Positions 50,871 to 60,057 of a stretch of DNA of 64,000 nucleotides are shown one piece after another. Both the position numbers and the translations under genes were made by a program. The stretch's first letter is position 1. The number at the start of each line of letters is the position of its first letter. The stretch is from JAVSMW01 sp032027005 (GTDB taxonomy: Bacteria; Bacillota; Thermincolia; Thermincolales; UBA2595): the NCBI GenBank assembly GCA_032027005.1, contig JAVSMW010000004.1, positions 56,196 to 120,195 on the forward strand, written 5' to 3'. A model generated the notes under the pieces. The model made no database searches and was not told where the DNA came from. It worked only from the letters and a program-made list of their open reading frames with translations.

Positions 50871-51791
50871 TTACAATAAACCGCTGCAATCTACCACCTT
50901 TCCGTTCAGCACATCATAGACCTTCTGCAAGATTTCCGTTAATTTTTCGCTAGTATTTATTCGCTCCAGGTCATCCCGACATTTGATTATACATGGCAGT
51001 GTTTCGCGGATAACCTGTTGCGTAAGTTCCCCGCCTTCCAGCAATTCCAAGGCCATAGCCCAGTCTAACGTTTCTGCGATACCTGGTTTTTTAAGCAGGT
51101 CATTTTGCCTCAGCACCCACATGAAGGTACAGATTTCCTTAGCTAGTTGCCTGTTCAATCCACCCACCTTAGTTGTGACAATTTCATACTCTCTTTCCCG
51201 GGAAGGGTACTCTACCCAAAAGTAAAGGCAGCGTCTCTTAAGGGCATCGTTTAACTCCCGGGTGCGATTAGATGTCAACAATACCAAAGGAACTTTTTTA
51301 GCCTTGATGGTCCCTATTTCCGGAATCGTTACCTGAAAGTCAGACAAAATCTCCAGCAAAAAGGCCTCAAACTCTTCATCTGCCCGGTCAATCTCGTCAA
51401 TTAATAATACCGGGGGGGTATCTCCATCACTTAATAGGGCACTTAGTAATGGTCTTTTGATTAGGTTCTCTTTGTTATATATGGAGTCTACACCTATTCT
51501 TGAGCCTTCGGATTCCGACAAACGGATGGTAAAAATCTGCCGGGCGAAATTCCACTCATACAAAGCTTGGCTGGCATCAATACCCTCATAACATTGGAGC
51601 CTGATCAATTCCGAATTCAGTGCTCGTGCCATTGCCTTAGCCACTTCTGTTTTACCTACGCCGGCATCCCCTTCCAGCAAGACCGGCTTGCCAAGTGACC
51701 ATGCCAAGTATAAAGTAAGAGCAAGTGGTCGATCTACAATATAATTTTGATCGTTTAGCAACTGTTGGATCAGTTCAATTGATATAGGCAC
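50871..51791 (-). CDS. MoxR/CoxD-family AAA+ ATPase
   Basis: 306 residues from GTG 51791 (GGGGGT upstream); an ATG at 51830 next to the coxG stop opens the same frame without a site. Walker A is GDAGVGKTEVAKA, Walker B VLLIDEIDRAD, followed by sensor I LTSNRTREL and the arginine finger region. MoxR ATPases remodel or metallate partner enzymes together with VWA proteins. Tight cluster: coxG ends 2 bases before the ATG, the VWA gene follows. Highest similarity expected to CoxD of CO dehydrogenase clusters, here serving a non-CO hydroxylase. Confidence 0.85.
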   Translation of the reverse strand: MPISIELIQQLLNDQNYIVDRPLALTLYLAWSLGKPVLLEGDAGVGKTEVAKAMARALNSELIRLQCYEGIDASQALYEWNFARQIFTIRLSESEGSRIGVDSIYNKENLIKRPLLSALLSDGDTPPVLLIDEIDRADEEFEAFLLEILSDFQVTIPEIGTIKAKKVPLVLLTSNRTRELNDALKRRCLYFWVEYPSREREYEIVTTKVGGLNRQLAKEICTFMWVLRQNDLLKKPGIAETLDWAMALELLEGGELTQQVIRETLPCIIKCRDDLERINTSEKLTEILQKVYDVLNGKVVDCSGLL

Positions 51792-51832
51792 ATCTGCACC
51801 CCCACAATTGGAGTAGTTAAATAGTACCATTA

Positions 51833-52315
51833 TTAAATGGCATCTCTACAAAGGTTAGATTCTTGAGCATTTGCTTCAATTATTTGCTTCATATTTTTTG
51901 CCCATTCGTCGGCCATCTCTTCTGACTTGGATTTGATGATTCTCTGACCAAGATTTGCTAGCTTTCCGCTGATAGTTAAGTCCACGGAATTAATTACTTC
52001 CGTTTGCCCATTCTCAAGGGCCCGCAGTTCTACCTCAGCGGTCTGGCTCACGTTCCCCACAAGTCCTAAACCCTGACCTTGGGTGTGGGTTACGATGCGG
52101 AAAGGCGGTTGTTGTTCTATGATTTTACTGGTTAAGTTAAAACGCACCTTTAGGTAAGCAACTTTCATTTCAACCTGGCTATTGTATGTGACTTCATCGA
52201 CCATTTGAACGCTGTCGCAGCCAGGAATGCTTTTCCCTACAAGCTCAGGATTCATGATGACTTTCCAAACTTCCTCCACATTGGCGTTTGTTGTGAATTT
52301 TGTTTGAAGTTGCAT
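51833..52315 (-). CDS. coxG: CoxG-like SRPBCC protein
   Basis: 160 residues. START/SRPBCC fold with NANVEEVWKVIMNPELVGKSIPGC at the N-terminus, the CoxG signature, and a beta-helix-grip core up to about 145. CoxG is thought to recruit CO dehydrogenase to the membrane in Oligotropha; here it lies between the Mo large subunit of hydroxylase 2 and the CoxD/CoxE-like genes. GGAGGAG precedes ATG. The usual C-terminal membrane anchor of CoxG is absent, so a maturation or cytosolic role is more likely. Confidence 0.85.
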   Translation of the reverse strand: MQLQTKFTTNANVEEVWKVIMNPELVGKSIPGCDSVQMVDEVTYNSQVEMKVAYLKVRFNLTSKIIEQQPPFRIVTHTQGQGLGLVGNVSQTAEVELRALENGQTEVINSVDLTISGKLANLGQRIIKSKSEEMADEWAKNMKQIIEANAQESNLCRDAI

Positions 52316-52373
52316 ATTAACTCACTCTCCTCCAAATTTATAGCGGGGGGAGGACAAAACCTCCCACCACCTC

Positions 52374-54701
52374 TTAGCCCTGCTTAATTGCAGTTAATAC
52401 CCGCTCCCGGGTCATTGGCATATCCTTAAACCTTTTACCCACCGCATCATAAATTGCTGCAGCTATTGCAGATCCAACAGGGATCATAGTCCCCTCACCC
52501 AAACCTTTGGCACCAAAGGGGCCCTCCTTATGAGGAGCTTCTACAATCCGGCAGACCACATTGGACGGGCCCGGAATCTCCATGGCAGTTGGTATCTTAT
52601 AATCGGCATAGTTAGGGTTGATTACCACCCCATTATCTAAAACCATCTCTTCATATAGGGCCGCACCAATAGCCATTCCTATACCGCCTTCCATTTGGGC
52701 TTCACATAGCTTTGGATTAATAGCCTTACCCATATCAAAAGAACTGCAGATTTTTGTAACGCGCACTTCACCAGTTTCTTCATTAACTTCCACTTCTACC
52801 CCTGTAGCACCATGAATATAGAAAGCAACTACCCTTTCTCCCTGACCATCCTCGGTTTCCTCTGATGCATATTGATACCAGGTAGCCTTACCAAACAGCT
52901 CTCCGCCTTCCTTAAGTACTGCTCCGGAGGCAAATAAGGTAGGTATGAACAGATCTGAAATCGAAATTGAACGGTCAGCAGAACCGCGGACATATACCTT
53001 ACTGTCAGCTGTTTCCAAGTCCTCTGGAGCAGCTTCCAGAATCTTGGCTGCCTTTTCAAAAATTTGCTTTTTAACATCCTGACAGGCCATTCGTACGGCG
53101 TTACCTGTGTTATATGTTGTGCGGCTAGATATAGACCCCTGGTCATAAGGAGTAATCAATGTGTCACCGGCTACCATTTTGATTTTATGCATGCCAACCT
53201 TAAACTCCTCAGCAGCCATTTGTGCTAATACAGTCCGTGACCCTTGTCCCATCTCATCTGCGCTAGTCCGAATTTCTACAGTACCGTCATGATGAACTTT
53301 GGCAAACGCACAGGAAGCTGTAGGTGCAATACTATATTTGTTGCCTAAAGCCACCCCGCGCCCTACTTTCCAGGGCCCAACACTTTTGGGTCTTTCCCCG
53401 TAATAATCAATGTCTTTGACAGCACTTTCCAGGCATTCTTTAGCACCGTAACTATGGGTAGTCTCACCGCTAGAGTTAATGTCGCCCTCTTTCAAAAGGT
53501 TTTTTTTGCGAAATTCTACGGGGTCCAGATTAAGCTTTTCCGCAATTAAATCCATATGGTTTTCGATGGCCCAGCAAACCTGATTTGAACCAAAACCCCT
53601 GTAGGCTCCCCCAACAGGAACATTAGTGTACACACCATAGGAGTCGAGCTTGTAGTTCGGTACTTTATATGTTCCCACCGCTCCAAATGACGCATTTCTT
53701 ACTGTCAGATAGCCGTAACCCGAGTAAGCTCCCCCATTTAATATCACTTTTACTTCCCTGGCTACAAGGGTACCGTCATTTTTCACACCATCTTTTACGT
53801 ATACAACTGCAGGGTGCCTTACAGTGGCAGAAGTAAAAACTTCTTCCCGAGTGAAAGCAAAACGCACAGGCCGACGGGTTTTAATAGCTAGCCCGAGTGC
53901 TATACCTTCTGTTTTAATATCCACTTTTCCACCGTAACCACCACCAACATAGGGAACTATAACCCTTACTTTTGATGCCGGGAGCTGTAAAGCATCACAT
54001 AACATCTGCTTAATCCCGTAAATGGTTTGGGCTGATGTCCATACAGTCGCTTCACCGTTCCTGTCCATTTTGGCCACAGTAACATGGGGCTCCATTTGAC
54101 AGTGCTGAATCATTGCAGTGGTATAACGCTCTTCAATGATATGATCGGCCTGGGCAAAGCCCTTTTCCAAATCACCTTGCCTGATTTTATAATGATTGTA
54201 AACATTAGGGGCATCATCATCAAATTGAGGAGGTACTACAGGGGAATGGGTGTAATTAAATAAATCTGGGTGAATAACCGCCGGTGGATTGCTTGACATA
54301 GCCACTTCAGGATCGTAAACAGCCTGTAATTCATCATACTCCACATTTATAAGACCCAGAGCTTCTTCAGCAATTTCTTCACTTTCGGCGGCAACAGCAA
54401 CTACCGGTTCTCCAACGTAGCGCACTCTGTCAATAGCCATTGTAGGTTCGTCACTTAGCCCTGTCCCGTGTAATTCTTTAGGTAAATCTTCAGCGGTAAG
54501 CACTGCTGCAACACCAGGCAGTTTTTCTGCTTCTGACGTATCTATCCTGATGATTTTCGCGTGAGCATAAGGACTTCTAAGACACTTGGTAAAAAGCATG
54601 TCATGAAGGTACATATCATATACGTAGTTAGCCTTTCCGGTAACTTTCTCCCAGGCATCTAACCGTTCCACACTTTTGCCGACAACTGATAATTCACTCA
54701 T
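52374..54701 (-). CDS. Molybdenum hydroxylase 2, Mo-cofactor large subunit
   Basis: 775 residues from ATG 54701, which follows GGAGGG; the frame opens six codons earlier. Motifs are GGGYGGKVD (about 246-254), GGAYRGFGSNQ, DEMGQGSRTVLAQ and the catalytic Glu736 in GLGEG. The loop AYRGFG again excludes both CO-dehydrogenase forms. Paralogous to the 43751 gene. The neighbouring CoxG/D/E-like genes and FAD subunit of CoxM style indicate that this trimer belongs to the Cox-like branch. Substrate unknown; the hydantoinase and amidase next to it suggest an N-heterocycle. Confidence 0.9.
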   Translation of the reverse strand: MSELSVVGKSVERLDAWEKVTGKANYVYDMYLHDMLFTKCLRSPYAHAKIIRIDTSEAEKLPGVAAVLTAEDLPKELHGTGLSDEPTMAIDRVRYVGEPVVAVAAESEEIAEEALGLINVEYDELQAVYDPEVAMSSNPPAVIHPDLFNYTHSPVVPPQFDDDAPNVYNHYKIRQGDLEKGFAQADHIIEERYTTAMIQHCQMEPHVTVAKMDRNGEATVWTSAQTIYGIKQMLCDALQLPASKVRVIVPYVGGGYGGKVDIKTEGIALGLAIKTRRPVRFAFTREEVFTSATVRHPAVVYVKDGVKNDGTLVAREVKVILNGGAYSGYGYLTVRNASFGAVGTYKVPNYKLDSYGVYTNVPVGGAYRGFGSNQVCWAIENHMDLIAEKLNLDPVEFRKKNLLKEGDINSSGETTHSYGAKECLESAVKDIDYYGERPKSVGPWKVGRGVALGNKYSIAPTASCAFAKVHHDGTVEIRTSADEMGQGSRTVLAQMAAEEFKVGMHKIKMVAGDTLITPYDQGSISSRTTYNTGNAVRMACQDVKKQIFEKAAKILEAAPEDLETADSKVYVRGSADRSISISDLFIPTLFASGAVLKEGGELFGKATWYQYASEETEDGQGERVVAFYIHGATGVEVEVNEETGEVRVTKICSSFDMGKAINPKLCEAQMEGGIGMAIGAALYEEMVLDNGVVINPNYADYKIPTAMEIPGPSNVVCRIVEAPHKEGPFGAKGLGEGTMIPVGSAIAAAIYDAVGKRFKDMPMTRERVLTAIKQG

Positions 54702-54722
54702 TTTACTACCCTCCTTCAAGTA

Positions 54723-55199
54723 TTAAACTGCATTCCTAATTCTTTGTCCGGCATCCATTATTGCTTGGACGATTTTCGTATACCCTGTGCAGCGGCAAAT
54801 ATTACCATGTAAATACTCTCTAATTTCATCTTCTGTAGGATTTGGGTTTTCATCAAGTAGAGCTTTGGTTGTCATCAACATCCCCGGAGTGCAGTAACCA
54901 CACTGTACTGCAAAATTGTCAACATAAGCCTGTTGGATAGGATGCAATTCGTCGCCCTGTGCCAAACCCTCTACAGTTGTGATCCGGCAACCGTTAGCCT
55001 GTGGAGCAAGGATGATACAGGATTTTACTACCATGCCGTCAATCAGTACTGCACATGCCCCGCACAAACCCATGTCACAACCACACTTTGTACCTGTTAG
55101 ACCCAATTGTTCCCGTAGTACATCCCGCAGGCTTTGCCATGGTTTTACATCTAAACAGTATTGCTTGTTGTTTACGTTGATATTAAGTTTGTATAGCAT
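54723..55199 (-). CDS. Molybdenum hydroxylase 2, [2Fe-2S] small subunit
   Basis: 158 residues from ATG 55199 (another in-frame ATG at 55205 sits too near the GGGGG site). Cluster I cysteines lie in CGCDMGLCGAC and KSC, cluster II in QCGYCTPG and CRCTGY. Gap of 21 bases to the large subunit. Electron relay from Mo to FAD. Confidence 0.93.
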   Translation of the reverse strand: MLYKLNINVNNKQYCLDVKPWQSLRDVLREQLGLTGTKCGCDMGLCGACAVLIDGMVVKSCIILAPQANGCRITTVEGLAQGDELHPIQQAYVDNFAVQCGYCTPGMLMTTKALLDENPNPTEDEIREYLHGNICRCTGYTKIVQAIMDAGQRIRNAV

Positions 55200-55214
55200 A
55201 ACCATGCCCCCTTT

Positions 55215-56084
55215 CTAAATTGTTTTCGCCGCACGGTTGCAGCATTCTGTAATAACATTCTTGACCAATTCCCTGGTTACATCCAATTTATATTCTTTGC
55301 TTACCCAGGGATCAGGTCTTACGATACTGTCAATAATATCCAGTTTAAAGTCCAGTTTATTTCGCCATTCTTGCCCTATCAGAGAGTTCTCAACACCATT
55401 CAGCCGCAAAGGTTTTTCTCCAATACCGTTTACGATAACGGCAGCTTTATTTATTTTTTTCCCGCCCTTTGTTAATTGAATTTTTGCTGCCGCACCGACA
55501 ATGGCCATATCTCCCTGTCGAACAGCTTCTTTCTTATAAAATTCTCCTGTATCTGCGGTTGGGACAGGTACAACAATTTCTGTCACAATTTCTTTATGTC
55601 CCAGATTTGTTTCCAAAGTACCTGTGATGAAGTTTTCCAAGAGTTCCTCCCTTTGGGCTGAGTTACTTTGAATTTTAAGTTTAGCACCCAGGGCTATCAG
55701 CAGCGGAGCTGGATCTCCGCCCGGATCGGCATGGGAAACACTGCCGCCAATTGTTCCCCAGTTTTGGATTGCTATAGAGCCAATCCCACCGGCCATTTGA
55801 GCAAGTCCTGGAATTTTTTCTCTGACCAAGGGGGAAGTATGTACTTGCCTGTGAGTTGTCAGGCTGCCAATAAGTATGTTCTTTCCATCCGCACTTTCTT
55901 TGATGTAACTGCCTTCTGTGATGCCCTTCAAACTAATTAAGTTTTTAAGCATTACAACTCGCTGTTTTAGTAAAATGATTAAGCTTTGCCCGCCTGCTAT
56001 AACTTTAGTGTCTTCTCCACTTGAGTCCAACAGCCGACAAGCTTCTGCCCAGGTAGTAGGTTCATAATACTCCATTTCCATCAT
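55215..56084 (-). CDS. Molybdenum hydroxylase 2, FAD-binding medium subunit
   Basis: 289 residues from ATG 56084 after GGGAGGG; an ATG at 56108 opens the frame but has no site. FAD motifs are VIAGGQSLI (about 27-35) and TIGGSVSHADPGGDPAPLL (about 110-128), which are the CoxM-type versions, unlike the XDH-type ones of hydroxylase 1. First of the three hydroxylase 2 subunit genes. Confidence 0.9.
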   Translation of the reverse strand: MMEMEYYEPTTWAEACRLLDSSGEDTKVIAGGQSLIILLKQRVVMLKNLISLKGITEGSYIKESADGKNILIGSLTTHRQVHTSPLVREKIPGLAQMAGGIGSIAIQNWGTIGGSVSHADPGGDPAPLLIALGAKLKIQSNSAQREELLENFITGTLETNLGHKEIVTEIVVPVPTADTGEFYKKEAVRQGDMAIVGAAAKIQLTKGGKKINKAAVIVNGIGEKPLRLNGVENSLIGQEWRNKLDFKLDIIDSIVRPDPWVSKEYKLDVTRELVKNVITECCNRAAKTI

Positions 56085-56131
56085 TTCGCTTGCCCTCCCA
56101 ATTAACATGGTTGATTTTCGTACTAAACTCT

Positions 56132-56944
56132 TTAAATAATCGGTTTATATAAAACACTTCTACGATCTCCGAAAAGATCGAATTCGTACTCTCCGGGGGT
56201 TTTAATTACATATTTGTCTTTGGTAAGATTCAGATCTATATCTGCAATAATCAATTGCTCATCTGTTTGATTTGCCTCGGCGATTACTTCACCTAAATGG
56301 TTAATGATTTGGCTCCGTCCGATAAAATGCACTCCTCGTTCATCACCAACTCGATTAACATGGACGAAAAACACCCTATTCTCACAAGCCCGGGCTCGGT
56401 TGAGAAAATCAGCGTAAGCCTGGGTACCCTCAGGTAGGTTAGCCGAATGCAAAATGACTTGGGCACCTTTTAGGGCCAAAACCCGGGCCGCTTCCGGAAA
56501 TCGCTGGTCATAACAAATTATTACACCAACTTTGTGCTCAAAAAGATCTAAACATTCCAACCTGTCACCCTTTGCAATAAAGCGGTCTAGACCAAGGCAC
56601 AAAGTATGTGTTTTACGGTATTTACCTACCAAGCCCGCAGGTGAGATTATTACTGCGGTATTGAATAGGTCATCTCCGTCAAGTTCTAGCATACCTACTA
56701 AGGCAGAAATATTGTACTGGCGACAAATCTCACCCAATGCCCTTGTGGTTTTTCCCGGTATTTCTTCAGCAAAAGGCAATACTTCTTCATAACTCTGAAA
56801 TACATATCCGCTTAAAGAACACTCCGGGAATACAACTAGCTCTACACCTTGCTGACCGGCCTCTCGCAAATAATGAACTACCTTATCTAGATTTGCACTG
56901 GTATTGCTAAACTCCACATTGATTTGAGCTGCTGCTACCCGCAC
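56132..56944 (-). CDS. Carbon-nitrogen hydrolase (nitrilase superfamily amidase)
   Basis: 270 residues with the catalytic triad Glu41 (FPECSLSGY), Lys111 (KYRKTH) and Cys144 (ICYDQRFPE). The family hydrolyses amides, N-carbamoyl compounds or nitriles to acid and ammonia. It lies 20 bases downstream of the hydantoinase, a pairing known from reductive pyrimidine and hydantoin degradation where an N-carbamoyl amidase follows the cyclic amidase. The exact substrate is not readable. Confidence 0.85.
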   Translation of the reverse strand: MRVAAAQINVEFSNTSANLDKVVHYLREAGQQGVELVVFPECSLSGYVFQSYEEVLPFAEEIPGKTTRALGEICRQYNISALVGMLELDGDDLFNTAVIISPAGLVGKYRKTHTLCLGLDRFIAKGDRLECLDLFEHKVGVIICYDQRFPEAARVLALKGAQVILHSANLPEGTQAYADFLNRARACENRVFFVHVNRVGDERGVHFIGRSQIINHLGEVIAEANQTDEQLIIADIDLNLTKDKYVIKTPGEYEFDLFGDRRSVLYKPII

Positions 56945-56964
56945 CGCTTTTCCTCCTATCTGGA

Positions 56965-58311
56965 TTACCCATTATACGGGACAAATTTCCCTTTCGGTTT
57001 CCCGCAAATTTGTCCATCTTTCCAGACAATATTCCCTCTGACTAGCGTTATTTCAGGTAAACCCTTAACTTTTTTCCCTTCATAGGGAGTAAAATCAGAG
57101 ATATGGTGCAATTCAGAGGCTTTAATCGTAAATTCTTTTTGCATATCCACAATAACCAAATCTGCATCAGCCCCAACAGCAATTTCACCCTTCCTGGGCC
57201 TAAGGCCAAAAATCTGGGCATTATTTCTGTTGATTTCGACCAATTTTTCGAAATTGATGCGCCCAGCAGCAACTCCTTCAGTTAACATGACCGGCAAAGT
57301 CGTCTGTACACCGGCAAAACCAACCACCGCTGACCAAAACTCTTCTTTATGCTTTTTGGCGCACGGAGCGTGGTCTGATCCTAAGCAAGATAACGAACCA
57401 TTATTAAGTCCTGCCCATAAAGCCTCATTATCTTCCATATCGCGCAAGGGCGGATTAACTTTTCCTAAAATCCGGTCAGTATTCTTTTTGGTTAAGGTCA
57501 GGTACTGAGGGCAGGTCTCACCGACAATATCGATACCCCTGGCTCGGGCTTGTCTAATCTCCTCAGGCCCTTCCTTGACACTCATGTGCACAATATAGGA
57601 GGGGCAGCCCGTCAGCTCGGAAAAGAAGGCAACTCGCCGAATAGATTCAACTTCTGAAAAGTTCGGCCTAGTATCATGCCAATCAATGTCTTTGGCACCT
57701 TCTCGCAAAAACTGGTCTTTTAATTTGAAAAAGATTTCGATATTTTCTGCATGACACAGCGCGCGGCCTTTGGGACTCAGTTCGGCAATCTTTTTGAAAC
57801 CTAAATACAGAATCCCGTCATCAATGCCAACTGCCGGCGGGACCGCTTCTGATCCACGGTAAGGCAGGAAAAATTTATATGAGCGGACGCCCATTGCGGC
57901 GACTTCCGGTATTTCGTCGATATTTTTTTCGGAAAATATCATTCCATGGAAATTGCCGTCTACATAAGACCCTTCTTCAAATAACTTTTTCTGTTGTTTT
58001 ACTCCTTCCACAAGGCTTTCCGGAGCCATCACATAATTCATTATGGTTGTAACACCACCAGCTGCCGCTGCTTTGGTAGTTGGACCAACATCATCCGCAA
58101 AGGACCAGTCAGGCCAACCAATATGAACATGGGTATCAATCAAACCAGGGAGAACATACTTCCCGTAAACGTCTATTACTTCTTCAGCTTTGTTAATTAT
58201 GTCCACAGTTGTTATAGCTGCAATTGTTCCGTTCTTAATGTAAATATTTCCTTCTTTAATTCCATGAGGGAATACTAAACGACCGTTCTTTATTAACGTA
58301 TCTGCACGCAT
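56965..58311 (-). CDS. Dihydropyrimidinase/hydantoinase/allantoinase-family cyclic amidohydrolase
   Basis: 448 residues of the cyclic amidohydrolase family: metal ligands His61 and His63 in DTHVHIG, the carboxylated-lysine candidate Lys146 (SYKFFL), His in LCHAENI and HMSVKEG, and the active-site Asp in CLGSDHAP. The enzyme opens cyclic amides or imides such as hydantoins, dihydropyrimidines, allantoin or (in purinolytic clostridia) xanthine. ATG 58311 is preceded by a weak GGAG-type site. It follows the symporter small subunit gene and precedes the amidase on the same strand, so it belongs to the same catabolic operon. Confidence 0.88.
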   Translation of the reverse strand: MRADTLIKNGRLVFPHGIKEGNIYIKNGTIAAITTVDIINKAEEVIDVYGKYVLPGLIDTHVHIGWPDWSFADDVGPTTKAAAAGGVTTIMNYVMAPESLVEGVKQQKKLFEEGSYVDGNFHGMIFSEKNIDEIPEVAAMGVRSYKFFLPYRGSEAVPPAVGIDDGILYLGFKKIAELSPKGRALCHAENIEIFFKLKDQFLREGAKDIDWHDTRPNFSEVESIRRVAFFSELTGCPSYIVHMSVKEGPEEIRQARARGIDIVGETCPQYLTLTKKNTDRILGKVNPPLRDMEDNEALWAGLNNGSLSCLGSDHAPCAKKHKEEFWSAVVGFAGVQTTLPVMLTEGVAAGRINFEKLVEINRNNAQIFGLRPRKGEIAVGADADLVIVDMQKEFTIKASELHHISDFTPYEGKKVKGLPEITLVRGNIVWKDGQICGKPKGKFVPYNG

Positions 58312-58333
58312 TTATGGCACTCCTTCCTGAAAA

Positions 58334-58498
58334 TTAATTTAAATTTGCTTTTGGCATACTGCTTTGATGCTCTTTTGAAGTTTCACCCATCAAACCGGTC
58401 ATCGAGAGAGTCACATGGATAATACTCCAGACCATGAGAATTATAACCCCGGCAAAGCCACCCCACATAGCAATTTCCAATATTACTGTAAGACCCAT
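58334..58498 (-). CDS. Symporter small accessory membrane protein, 54 aa
   Basis: ATG 58498 after a full AAAGGAGG site, ending in TAA at 58334. The 54-residue product has one membrane span (about 5-30, rich in Ile, Val, Met and Trp) and a polar C-terminal tail. It lies 20 bases after the sodium:solute symporter gene, the position of the small companion subunits known for several SSS transporters. Function in assembly or stability of the symporter is inferred. Confidence 0.7.
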   Translation of the reverse strand: MGLTVILEIAMWGGFAGVIILMVWSIIHVTLSMTGLMGETSKEHQSSMPKANLN

Positions 58499-58518
58499 AC
58501 TTTTACCTCCTTTCCGAC

Positions 58519-59982
58519 TTATGCTTCTACGTTCCGCATAGCTTCCAAGTCAAATCTTTTAGGACTTAGCAGCGACCAGATTACTGTAACGCCCCCCCCA
58601 ATTAAAGTCCCCCACAGAGTACCTTCTCCCGGGGATTTGACGAAGAACAAGACGAGAGCAGCTATTTCACCAAGGAGAACTCCCCAAAACATGCCGTCAT
58701 TATTAACTTTGCTCCAAAAGATTGCCAAAAGCATAGGTACACCCATTGATGCATACACTGTGCAGGCAAGCAGAACCATAAACAATACAGAGGGCGTAAA
58801 GATTATATTGACGGCTATGGCTACCAAAATGGCGATGATAATGTACACCCTTACCTGCGATAGGGTAACCTTTTGGCCTTTGCCGGATTTCTCCATGGCA
58901 CCCTGCAATAACGTTGATTGAGACATTAGGTTAACTGCGACGGTTCCGCTACCTGCACCAAATACCAGGAACAACATTAAGAACTGTACCCATTTAGGTG
59001 CGAAGAGTACTGTCAGATACGGGTAAATTTCACTTGGAGAGGCAGGACCTGGAACGGTTCCGGAATTTACCAGGGCAAAACCTATGAAGCCTATACCACC
59101 GGACAATACAGTAATCAGCACAACCCAGACAAAAGCCATCAAGTAACCGGTTCTTAAATTATGCTGATTGCTGGCAATACCTGGTTGATACCATTCTTGT
59201 ACCGCCCAGGCCGAGAACCCGTACAGAACTGTTGCCAAAAGAAATACTTGAGCACCCTCAGGGTTGAACAGACTCACGGTTTCAGGTTTACCCAAATGCT
59301 GCGCCGCCCTTTGGGCCGCATCTACCACTTGCGGCAACCCACCTGCACCATTAATGATGTAGGGTATGCTGCTAACTACCCCCAGGCTGCAAATTAAAGC
59401 TAATACCCAGGATGTTATTGCTGTTGACCAAAAGCCTCCCATGAGGACGTAGATCAAGGTTATAACCGCAAGTATTATAACTCCAGCCACGTACGAGATT
59501 TTACCCTCAGTGAGTGCGCTGATGACAAAACCTGCACCACCAATATTGAAGAGAAGTGTGAGGAAAGATCCTAACCAGATTATTACTAAGCCAACATAAT
59601 AATTTTTCATATCTAACCTGTTTCGCACAAACTCGGTGAGTGAATTAATTCCTAATTTATCAGCAATATTCTTAAATCTTGGAATAATTAATCCTACAGT
59701 TAATAAGGACAGTCCGTACATTGCATACATCCACAATCCGCTGGCTCCGAAACTCAAAGCTGATTCCGCGGCTCCCATGGTTGAAGATGTAAAAATCCAT
59801 GCAGACACTAATACCGCCGTTGTTAACGGCCATGGCACTCTTCGGCCGGAGATCAGATATTCTTCCAAGGAGTTAACCGAACGGACTTTGGAAGCAAAAA
59901 AACTGGTTGCCATAGTAATCAGAAAAAACAATACAACCGCAACAATACCTTGGGATAAAGACATCCCGGCTTGATTAGTCAT
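58519..59982 (-). CDS. Sodium:solute symporter (SSS family)
   Basis: 487 residues from ATG 59982 (AGGAGG upstream). A second equally good start exists at 60057 (GGAGG upstream) and would add 25 residues of a basic, polar leader. About 13 membrane spans, with SSS features in span 1-2 (SLEEYLISGRRVPW) and the sodium-site region around FGAGSGTVAVN. Members carry nucleobases, pantothenate, proline, carboxylates and others; the substrate here is presumably the heterocycle degraded by the genes that follow. First gene of the island operon. Confidence 0.88.
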   Translation of the reverse strand: MTNQAGMSLSQGIVAVVLFFLITMATSFFASKVRSVNSLEEYLISGRRVPWPLTTAVLVSAWIFTSSTMGAAESALSFGASGLWMYAMYGLSLLTVGLIIPRFKNIADKLGINSLTEFVRNRLDMKNYYVGLVIIWLGSFLTLLFNIGGAGFVISALTEGKISYVAGVIILAVITLIYVLMGGFWSTAITSWVLALICSLGVVSSIPYIINGAGGLPQVVDAAQRAAQHLGKPETVSLFNPEGAQVFLLATVLYGFSAWAVQEWYQPGIASNQHNLRTGYLMAFVWVVLITVLSGGIGFIGFALVNSGTVPGPASPSEIYPYLTVLFAPKWVQFLMLFLVFGAGSGTVAVNLMSQSTLLQGAMEKSGKGQKVTLSQVRVYIIIAILVAIAVNIIFTPSVLFMVLLACTVYASMGVPMLLAIFWSKVNNDGMFWGVLLGEIAALVLFFVKSPGEGTLWGTLIGGGVTVIWSLLSPKRFDLEAMRNVEA

Positions 59983-60057
59983 AAATCCAATACCTCCTAT
60001 TTCATTCATTAATGATGCCCGAGTGCTGACCAAACTTTTCCTTGAATACCATCGCAT

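Noticed and set aside
49676..56084. Aerobic-type CO dehydrogenase (coxMSL plus coxDEG)
   Set aside because: The large subunit has AYRGFG instead of the CO-dehydrogenase active-site loops, so CO oxidation is not supported despite the cox-like neighbours.
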